In this document: piece by piece, positions 58,515-64,000 of the stretch | Layout: every line of letters starts with the position of its first letter | Numbering within the stretch: the stretch's first letter is position 1 | Assembly: GCF_021739025.1 (NCBI RefSeq) | Contig: NZ_JAKKOT010000004.1 | Coordinates: forward strand, 124,001-188,000 | Source: Gordonia liuliyuniae | GTDB taxonomy: Bacteria > Actinomycetota > Actinomycetes > Mycobacteriales > Mycobacteriaceae | Length of the DNA stretch: 64,000 nucleotides | Direction of reading: 5' to 3' | Notes under the pieces: model-generated | The model's input: only the letters and a program-made list of their open reading frames with translations | Database searches by the model: none | What the model was told of the DNA's origin: nothing | Translations under genes and position numbers: made by a program

Positions 58515-58976
58515 TTACCTCGGCTCGATCTTCGAGGAGCCCTCCAACACAAATCTGTCTCGAGCGGCGAGAATATCGAATACGCTCTGCGAGACTACTA
58601 GGTCGCCCCATTCATTCACTGAAAAGTCGTCAACCATGGGCGTTCCGTACACGATCAGAAGATTCAACTCAGGGATTGGAAAGTCACATCTGCTGGCGGG
58701 TTTTGATATCCGTGCGGACGCGTTGCCTAAGCGATAGCCGGAAAAACTATACCCGCGGATCTCGTCAGCGAAATCACGCGTTATCGCGTGGGCGCCAAAC
58801 CTGCCAACAAGGACTCCGGGGATTATTTCATCGATATCGAATATCGTCGAGGGTGTATCCTCGTCTGACTCAGGTTCTGGAGGGACATCGATTGCATAAG
58901 CAGCGGCAAACTCAAAGATCTCGTAGTAATCCACACGCTTGCCCTGTTCTATGCTTTCGGTCGGTCGACCACACAT
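58515..58976 (-). CDS. immunity-like protein, family member 3
   Basis: 153 residues from ATG 58976 (GTG 58934 is another possible start). It is more distant from members 1 and 2 but keeps the same layout: DYYEIFEFA near the start, VGRFGAHAITRDFADEIRG in the middle and, near the end, FPIPELNLLIVYGTPMVDDFSVNEWGDLVVSQSVFDILAARD. The long acidic insert (PPEPESDEDTPSTIFDIDE) is its own. It overlaps the 3' end of the cupin-like gene by 28 bases. It could therefore belong to that operon, possibly as a protective protein; function not known. Confidence 0.55.
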   Translation of the reverse strand: MCGRPTESIEQGKRVDYYEIFEFAAAYAIDVPPEPESDEDTPSTIFDIDEIIPGVLVGRFGAHAITRDFADEIRGYSFSGYRLGNASARISKPASRCDFPIPELNLLIVYGTPMVDDFSVNEWGDLVVSQSVFDILAARDRFVLEGSSKIEPR

Positions 58977-59707
58977 GCCGCCGAGCTGGGCAGGCGGTCC
59001 GCGAGGAACTGTGTCTGAGCCATCATCCGATAACCGGACATGGACTCGCGAAACACCTCGATCGACTCCTCCGGATGCACCGAATCGATGACTGCGTGCG
59101 GACCGATCGCGTTGAATTGGTGACTCACACCACGCGGAACCTGCATGTCGACGAACGCGCACTCCGGGACGACCACGTTGTATCGAGTCCTTTCCATACC
59201 TGGGTCGGTGTCTGGCAGGTCGTCGATGAAGGCGTCGAGGTGGAAGTCGGTGACGCCGGGAACATCGGTCACGACAATCGGCGACAAGCTACTCACCCGA
59301 ACCTGTGTACCGGGTCCCGTCATGATCCGAACGAACCGGAGGCCGGTGTGCACATGCATTCGCGAACAGAGATCGCGGGCGGTCACATCGTAGAAGTCCA
59401 TGATGTATCTGTCGGCGACGTAATCATCGAACGGTTTGTCGACCATGTAGACGTCGCCTTCCTCGAACACCTGGGACCGAGTGACTCCGTCCTCGTCGGG
59501 CGACGTGGCAGCAGCGCTCGTCTTTCCCCGGTCGACGACGCCCGCGAATGCCGAGACGACAGCAAGCGCGACGGCGGCGTCGAGTCGCAGTACAGGCGTC
59601 ACCACATTGTATGAGGCATCGGTGAAGTCGGCGACGTCGATCACCTCGTCGACGGCGTCAGCATCGACCTTCATGGCCGCCTCTCCCCTGCCCGTTTCGA
59701 TGCTCAT
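58949..59707 (-). CDS. cupin-like protein in the AsnB-like operon
   Basis: 252 residues from ATG 59707, which overlaps the stop of the AsnB-like gene (ATGA at 59704-59707). The cupin metal site is suggested by RMHVHTGLRFVRIMTGPGTQ (HxH) and later VPRGVSHQFNAIGPHAVIDSVHPEES (a third His and acidic residues). Such a site could bind Fe or Mn for an oxygenase or epimerase. The N-terminal 100 residues are acidic and without a known domain. No signal peptide. The coupling to the amide-forming enzyme suggests that both act on the same substrate. Confidence 0.65.
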   Translation of the reverse strand: MSIETGRGEAAMKVDADAVDEVIDVADFTDASYNVVTPVLRLDAAVALAVVSAFAGVVDRGKTSAAATSPDEDGVTRSQVFEEGDVYMVDKPFDDYVADRYIMDFYDVTARDLCSRMHVHTGLRFVRIMTGPGTQVRVSSLSPIVVTDVPGVTDFHLDAFIDDLPDTDPGMERTRYNVVVPECAFVDMQVPRGVSHQFNAIGPHAVIDSVHPEESIEVFRESMSGYRMMAQTQFLADRLPSSAACVVDRPKA

Positions 59708-61359
59708 CGGCCAACCTCGAACGACTGCAACCACATCTCCAATGTCAGTACCAACCATAGTTTTCCGCCGTGACGCGGAAGCAGTGCGCCGTCCTTGCGT
59801 AACCACGCGCGAACGGTCTCGGGGTTGAGTAGCCCTCGGTCGCGCGCAGACCGGCTGTCGAGGACGTCGTGCGTCAGTTCACGTAGCGGTCCGTCGAGCC
59901 ACTGCTGTACTGGTACCCGCATCCCGCTTTTCGGTCGGTCGACGATCGTGGCGGGCAGCAGGTCTCGGACAGCCTCTTTGAGAATCCATTTCTCGCTGGT
60001 GCCGTATAGCTTTTGCTTCGGTGGCACAGTGAACGCGTAGTCGATGACGCCCCGGTCAAAGAGCGGCGCCCGGCCTTCGACGCCGCTGGCGGCCGTTAAC
60101 CGCTCGACCTTCGTGAGGATGTGGTGAGCACCTTTGGTGCGCAGATTGGTGTGCAGCAGTTGGTTGAGCAGACTCTGCATCGCTCCACGCTGGAGGTACG
60201 GGATCAGAACGTCAGTCGGGGGCGCCGTCGCCCGGAGCTCGGCGAGCGCATCGGCCGTCAGGAGTGCGGGGATGTCGTCAAGGCACTTGCGGTAGCTTGC
60301 GAGGTACGCCGACGCTCGAGCGTCCGTCCCCTGCTGCCGGCGGAAGAGCTCGAAGATCAACATCGGCAGGTTCTTGGGGCCTCCGAACACCGGATCGCCT
60401 CCCTCCCCGTTCAAGATGACCGAATGTCCATGTGCGGTAGCAGCTTCGGCAAGCATCAGATTCGGAACAGTCAGCGGGTCGCCTACCGGACAGTCCAGCA
60501 GTGCCACAGTCTCGGCCATACGGGAGGCGACTGCGTCGCCGGGCACAGTCAGCACGTGCTGATCGACCCCGCAGTGGGCCGCGACGAGACCGGAATAGCC
60601 GAGTTCGTTCGGTGCGTCTGTGTCGAACGCGATCGAGTACGTGGTCACCGGATGGTCGTGCAGCTTGGCCGCGAGTGCCGTCACGAGGCTGGAATCGACT
60701 CCGCCGGACAGCAGAACGCCGACCGGCTCCGCCGCGGGCAGACGCCGAACGACGGCTTCTTCCAGCTGTTCCCGCAACCCGAGCATGTGGTGGTGGGCGT
60801 CTCGCGGATCGTCGACCTCGACAGGCTCCCAGAACGTGTCCTCCACGACCGCACCGTCTGGGCGCAGGCGCAGCGCGCGTCCGGGAAGAGCTTCGGCGAC
60901 GCCGCGGAAGAACGTCTCCGCGCCCGGCAGATATGCGAACGTGAGGAACGACCGAACTGCGCGAACGTTCAACCCGTGGTCGCATCCGGGTCGGCCGGCG
61001 AGATCGCGGATCGAGGTGGAGACGTCCCAGCCGCGTGCCGTTCGCGCATAGAACGCGGTCCGGGCCCCGACGTGATCGCGAATCAGGACGAGATCGTGAC
61101 CGTCGATGACCGCCATTGCGAACATCCCCTCAACCTGGGCGATGCCCGCCAGGCCGCGTTCGTTGTAGACGCGCAGGAGGAGTTCGGTGTCGGTGACGTC
61201 GGCAGGCACGTCGGTGGAAAGCCCGTGGCGAACGGTCGGCGCATTGAATATCGTCGCCTCGCCGACAGCTGTCAGGTCGCCTACGCTCACAGGACCGTTC
61301 GCGACACCCGGGCCGGGGATGAGCGCCGGTATACCGTCGATCACGCTGAATCTAGCCAA
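59704..61359 (-). CDS. asparagine synthetase-like enzyme without glutaminase cysteine
   Basis: 551 residues from TTG 61359 (GAAAGGAAACGAC upstream). The C-terminal synthetase domain is intact, with the PP-loop LLSGGVDSSLVTALA (about 209-223) and EGGDPVFGG, VERLTAASGVEGRAPLFDRG, EKWILKEAVRDLLP and SGMRVPVQQW. The N-terminal Ntn-like domain is recognisable (GMFAMAVIDGHDLVLIRDHVG) but begins with MARFSVIDG, so the Cys2 nucleophile that frees ammonia from glutamine is missing. Relatives with this loss (beta-lactam synthetase, lasso cyclase) activate a carboxylate with ATP and let an amine attack it. A small acidic protein gene lies 12 bases upstream. Confidence 0.85.
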   Translation of the reverse strand: MARFSVIDGIPALIPGPGVANGPVSVGDLTAVGEATIFNAPTVRHGLSTDVPADVTDTELLLRVYNERGLAGIAQVEGMFAMAVIDGHDLVLIRDHVGARTAFYARTARGWDVSTSIRDLAGRPGCDHGLNVRAVRSFLTFAYLPGAETFFRGVAEALPGRALRLRPDGAVVEDTFWEPVEVDDPRDAHHHMLGLREQLEEAVVRRLPAAEPVGVLLSGGVDSSLVTALAAKLHDHPVTTYSIAFDTDAPNELGYSGLVAAHCGVDQHVLTVPGDAVASRMAETVALLDCPVGDPLTVPNLMLAEAATAHGHSVILNGEGGDPVFGGPKNLPMLIFELFRRQQGTDARASAYLASYRKCLDDIPALLTADALAELRATAPPTDVLIPYLQRGAMQSLLNQLLHTNLRTKGAHHILTKVERLTAASGVEGRAPLFDRGVIDYAFTVPPKQKLYGTSEKWILKEAVRDLLPATIVDRPKSGMRVPVQQWLDGPLRELTHDVLDSRSARDRGLLNPETVRAWLRKDGALLPRHGGKLWLVLTLEMWLQSFEVGR

Positions 61360-61371
61360 TGTCGTTTCCTT

Positions 61372-61854
61372 TCAACCGAAGTCGCCGCCGTCGTCCCCGT
61401 CGCCTCCCCAATCCGAATAGCTGTCGCCGCTTGAATCATTGCCTTGCGACGTCCCGCCGTCTGCCTGCAGGTCTGCCTCTTGCTCGGGAGTCAGCGCATC
61501 CGGGGGGTATATCAGCGCGCCGATCAGGCCAGCCCCCGCGACACCTGCGACTGCGGCGCCCAGACGACCGCCGAGCCGTGACTTGTTCACCGTCAGAACG
61601 CCGTCGTTCCATAGAGTGCGCCCGAACCCGTTCTCTCGCCCGTAGATCACGGCGCCGTTGCCGTACGTGCGTTTGACGACCTTGCGGCCGAGCGCCACGT
61701 CGACCCCCGACTGTCCGCGGTCGTCACGCCAGTGCACCTCACCGCTGGAAGTCCGGTTTCGCCATTCTTGGCGTCGGTCGGAGTATCTGCGGTATACGGT
61801 CCCGTCGGCCAGAAGTTCGTCGATATACGTGATTTCGTGCGGTGCTGTGGTCAT
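61372..61854 (-). CDS. small protein with hydrophobic segment and Gly/Asp-rich tail
   Basis: 160 residues. Residues 1-90 are strand-rich, with repeating Trp/Arg/Gly turns (YRRYSDRRQEWRNR, GEVHWRDD, GRTLWNDG) as in WG-like or MORN-like modules. A hydrophobic stretch follows (GGRLGAAVAGVAGAGLIGALI, about 95-115), then an acidic tail ending SYSDWGGDGDDGGDFG. It lies between the two related GFLTWP proteins and the AsnB-like enzyme with gaps of 18 and 12 bases. Its tail could be the target of the amide-forming enzyme; that is a guess from position and composition. Similar Gly/Asp/Trp tails also occur in unmodified membrane proteins. Confidence 0.7.
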   Translation of the reverse strand: MTTAPHEITYIDELLADGTVYRRYSDRRQEWRNRTSSGEVHWRDDRGQSGVDVALGRKVVKRTYGNGAVIYGRENGFGRTLWNDGVLTVNKSRLGGRLGAAVAGVAGAGLIGALIYPPDALTPEQEADLQADGGTSQGNDSSGDSYSDWGGDGDDGGDFG

Positions 61855-61872
61855 GGGTCGCTTTCGGCTCTG

Positions 61873-62640
61873 CTATCGCTGGGGCCAGGTGAGGAAGCCG
61901 GCCTCCCGGACGGCCGGCAAGTCGACGAGCGGTTCGCGGCGGCGGTGGACGTCGCGGACAAGGCGATGCACGCTCCGCAGTAGTACAGCGGGAGGGACGG
62001 ACTCGATCTCGACAGGACTTGATGAACGCCAACCGGCCCGGGCCAGGTGCAGGGCTGCGGTCTGCGACCGTCGAAGCCCGATCGGCACGATAGTGGCGGA
62101 GTCTGGGAGGTCCGCCCGCTCACCGATCGCCTCGGGCAGGCCGAGGCCGACGGGAGAGTCGTCGTGAAGCACGTAGACGCGGGCGCCGTCGCCGGTCGCG
62201 GCGGTCGCGTCCAGCATGCGCACAAGTCCAGCGGCCAGCGGCAGCTCGTCCACACTGACCACCGGGCACGCGGACTCCATCGGCAGACCGTTCACCCGGA
62301 GCATGTCAGCGATGGCATGTGACTGGCAGATGAGGAGTCGGGGAAGTGCGTAGTCGAAGAGGTCGCCCTCCGGCGTCGATCGGCCAGGCTCGGTCGGTGA
62401 CTTCCCTGGTCGCGTAAGAAGCCCGGGGAGGTCATCGGATTGTCGTAACCAACCCTCGAACGCCTCGATCGAGATCGGTGGGAACACTGTGAACGGCACC
62501 AGCCGCGGCAGGTGATGCGCAGGCAGCAGCAGTCGACAGACCTCGTAGTACAGCTGACGTTCGGTGAATCGCAGGCCCGTTGGCGCGCCAGCGTGGGCCG
62601 CGGCCCGCTGCACCAGGCTGCTGGTCAGACGGTAGGCCAT
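61873..62640 (-). CDS. unknown protein with HDxSPxGLGL domain and GFLTWP end
   Basis: 255 residues from ATG 62640, which overlaps the previous gene by 16 bases. The N-terminal half (LTSSLVQRAAAHAGAPTGLRFTERQLYYEVCRLLLP) is helical and basic. The C-terminal half shares a domain with the upstream neighbour: RLLICQSHAIADMLRVNG against RYAVLCPSRSVLVCLSWNG, YVLHDDSPVGLGLPEA against LVIHDASPEGLGLVAEA, and both proteins end in GFLTWP plus two residues. The alternation of a strand with Cys/Ser and a strand with HD(A/D)S looks like a Toprim-type fold, but I do not see the full set of residues. Function unknown. Confidence 0.72.
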   Translation of the reverse strand: MAYRLTSSLVQRAAAHAGAPTGLRFTERQLYYEVCRLLLPAHHLPRLVPFTVFPPISIEAFEGWLRQSDDLPGLLTRPGKSPTEPGRSTPEGDLFDYALPRLLICQSHAIADMLRVNGLPMESACPVVSVDELPLAAGLVRMLDATAATGDGARVYVLHDDSPVGLGLPEAIGERADLPDSATIVPIGLRRSQTAALHLARAGWRSSSPVEIESVPPAVLLRSVHRLVRDVHRRREPLVDLPAVREAGFLTWPQR

Positions 62641-63671
62641 GTGAGGAATCCGACGGTCCGGGCTTCGGCGGTACCGGGCTCGAAACGATCGATTGCCCGG
62701 TTGACGGCGGCGATCAGTCTGCGTGGCGGCACTGCTGAGACCGGTGTCCACCAGCCGGTCTCCAACCAGGCGCGCTCGGCGTCGGGCAGATCGCTGGGCA
62801 GCGTCGCGGCAGCGTCGTTTGACAACGTAGGCGTACGTAGCCACAGGCGCGGGGGCTCGGCAGACATCGCAGTCTGCGGCGACAGGCCGACATCGACGGC
62901 GCGCGGACCGAAACGTCGTCGGGCCTCTGCGACCAGACCCAAACCTTCCGGACTCGCATCATGGATTACCAGCACCGGGATGTTCGGCGGAACCTGATCG
63001 GGATGCGAGACGGGGATGAGGTCGCGATCGCGCACGATACCGTTCCACGAGAGGCAGACCAGTACGCTGCGACTGGGACAGAGGACCGCATAGCGAGGCG
63101 AGGCCGCGTGTTCGATGCCTGCCCGACGCTCGTCGACCAGTCCGGGAATCGTGGTGCCGTAGACCGACTGCCAGCGGTCCTCAACCGTTGCCGCGAAGTC
63201 CTCGAGCGAATCGTCCATATCGATGCGGTAATTCCGCAGCATCGATGGACGACGCAACCCATTGATGACCATGCTGAGCGCGATCAAACAGGCGGATACG
63301 GTGAACAGCCATGTGACCAGGGTGCCTTCCGATAAGTCGGTCGCCGAAGGGCCGACCGCCAGCGCCAGAGGCAGGCCCGGAGTGAGCGTCAGGAACAAGA
63401 GGGCGCCGGCGGTACCCCAGAAGGCGATCCGCCACCCAGACTCGATGCTCGTCTCGAGCGTCCTCTTGCCCGCGGCATAGCGTAGTTGCTCGTAAGTGAA
63501 GTGTAGATGCGCGTCAGTGCTGAGCTTATCGGCCAGGCGTAGGACGCGGAGATCGTGCAACCTGTACGGCGCAGTCTTCGGATCGAGTGCGAACTCGCGT
63601 TTGCATTGGCTGCAGGTGTGATCGGGTCGGTCGCGATAACGCACGTCGGCGCGGCAGTGGGGACAGATCAC
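62625..63671 (-). CDS. zinc-ribbon membrane protein with HDxSPxGLGL domain
   Basis: 348 residues from GTG 63671, chosen because AAAGGAGGAGC lies just upstream. Order: zinc ribbon (CPHCRADVRYRDRPDHTCSQC, four Cys, about 3-23), a helical segment (DLRVLRLADKLSTDAHLHFTYEQLRYA), two membrane spans (about 84-105 and 122-142, with a short outer loop) and a C-terminal cytoplasmic domain related to that of the next gene, ending TVGFLTWPTV. It is the first gene of a five-gene operon. It may tether the system to the membrane through its two spans; the reaction is unknown. Confidence 0.72.
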   Translation of the reverse strand: MICPHCRADVRYRDRPDHTCSQCKREFALDPKTAPYRLHDLRVLRLADKLSTDAHLHFTYEQLRYAAGKRTLETSIESGWRIAFWGTAGALLFLTLTPGLPLALAVGPSATDLSEGTLVTWLFTVSACLIALSMVINGLRRPSMLRNYRIDMDDSLEDFAATVEDRWQSVYGTTIPGLVDERRAGIEHAASPRYAVLCPSRSVLVCLSWNGIVRDRDLIPVSHPDQVPPNIPVLVIHDASPEGLGLVAEARRRFGPRAVDVGLSPQTAMSAEPPRLWLRTPTLSNDAAATLPSDLPDAERAWLETGWWTPVSAVPPRRLIAAVNRAIDRFEPGTAEARTVGFLTWPTV

Positions 63672-63931
63672 CGACGCTCCTCCTTTGCGGCTATGACACC
63701 GCTCCCGTCGCGTGTCCTCCGTTCGAATCACTATACGAGAGTTTCGCGAATTCTGACCGTCCAACTACCGGGAGGATGGAGGTGCATCGGTTGCGTGCCA
63801 GCTCCGCGCCTGCGTAACGGGAGCCAACATGCTCGTACAAGTGCGTGATGCGTGAATGCGTGGACGCGGACGCCCGAACTGCCGTGCTCCAGTTCGCTGT
63901 GTACGCACCGGATCCACGGTAATTTCAACAG
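63672..63931. other. 260-base divergent intergenic region
   Basis: It separates the zinc-ribbon gene (minus) from the partial gene at the right edge (plus) and must hold both promoters. I see no long palindrome or RNA gene here. Confidence 0.4.
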
Positions 63932-64000
63932 GTGCCAGTCTCGAAGAACCTCTCCCCCGGCTTGGTCAGGCTGTGCATCGTCGCCGCGGTCGCCGGCGTG
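63932..64000 (+). CDS. start of an exported protein (cut by window edge)
   Basis: Only 23 codons are in the window: VPVSKNLSPGLVRLCIVAAVAGV from GTG 63932. The basic start followed by a hydrophobic stretch looks like a signal peptide. AACAG is the only, weak, ribosome-site candidate. The product cannot be identified from this part. Confidence 0.5.
   Translation, partial: MPVSKNLSPGLVRLCIVAAVAGV

Noticed and set aside
59704-61359. Lasso peptide cyclase.
   Set aside because: The AsnB-like sequence alone fits, but there is no transglutaminase-like protease, no RRE protein and no typical short precursor next to it.

Overview
The window is high-GC DNA (roughly two thirds G+C over most of its length) with the gene content of a mycolic-acid actinomycete, most like Gordonia, Williamsia or a close relative. 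The genus is inferred from gene content only. Supporting genes are an actinobacterial recC-recB-recD operon, a monomeric isocitrate dehydrogenase, a Ddn-type deazaflavin oxidoreductase, an actinobacterial-type ArsC of the kind that works with mycothiol, two related lipoproteins with an LGFP-like C-terminal domain, and a lipase/SDR/ferritin-like/Baeyer-Villiger monooxygenase operon resembling the mycobacterial mymA region.

Region by region. Bases 1-7,100: a BlaI/M56 sensor pair (cut by the window edge), a thioesterase, a BCCT osmolyte transporter, a broken AbiEi-like gene lying exactly between two large palindromes, NADH dehydrogenase II, an acetyltransferase and a second thioesterase. 7,195-15,817: RecBCD. 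15,834-27,091: housekeeping and stress genes (PIG-L deacetylase, HtpG, Ddn-like protein, crotonase, membrane hydrolase, pirin, flotillin plus NfeD). 27,232-32,351: the mymA-like operon ending in a MerR regulator. 32,709-48,115: isocitrate dehydrogenase, two drug-type MFS pumps, a lipoprotein, an ABC exporter, a carboxyltransferase, an alcohol dehydrogenase with an AraC regulator, and a 167-bp MITE-like element. 48,213-51,106: an arsenic operon (arsR, acr3, arsC, arsI, second arsR) with three copies of a shared 14-bp candidate operator.

From about 51,850 to 58,500 the character changes. A 3' tRNA fragment marks the border. Behind it lie a pseudogene of three helicase-associated repeats with two Trp-to-stop changes, a RES/Xre toxin-antitoxin pair, a second helicase-associated remnant, a frameshifted gene, and three dead fragments of a catabolic operon. 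Next comes a visibly AT-rich stretch with two genes of a three-member family that looks like immunity proteins. A second copy of the lipoprotein, an IS3 transposase scrap and the third family member follow.

From 63,671 down to 58,949 on the minus strand is a tightly packed, intact operon that I cannot match to a named system: a zinc-ribbon membrane protein, a relative sharing its C-terminal domain, a small protein with a Gly/Asp-rich tail, an asparagine-synthetase-like enzyme lacking the glutaminase cysteine, and a cupin-like protein. It is the best candidate in the window for an undescribed system, possibly one that modifies a peptide or protein. The window ends in the first codons of a plus-strand exported protein.
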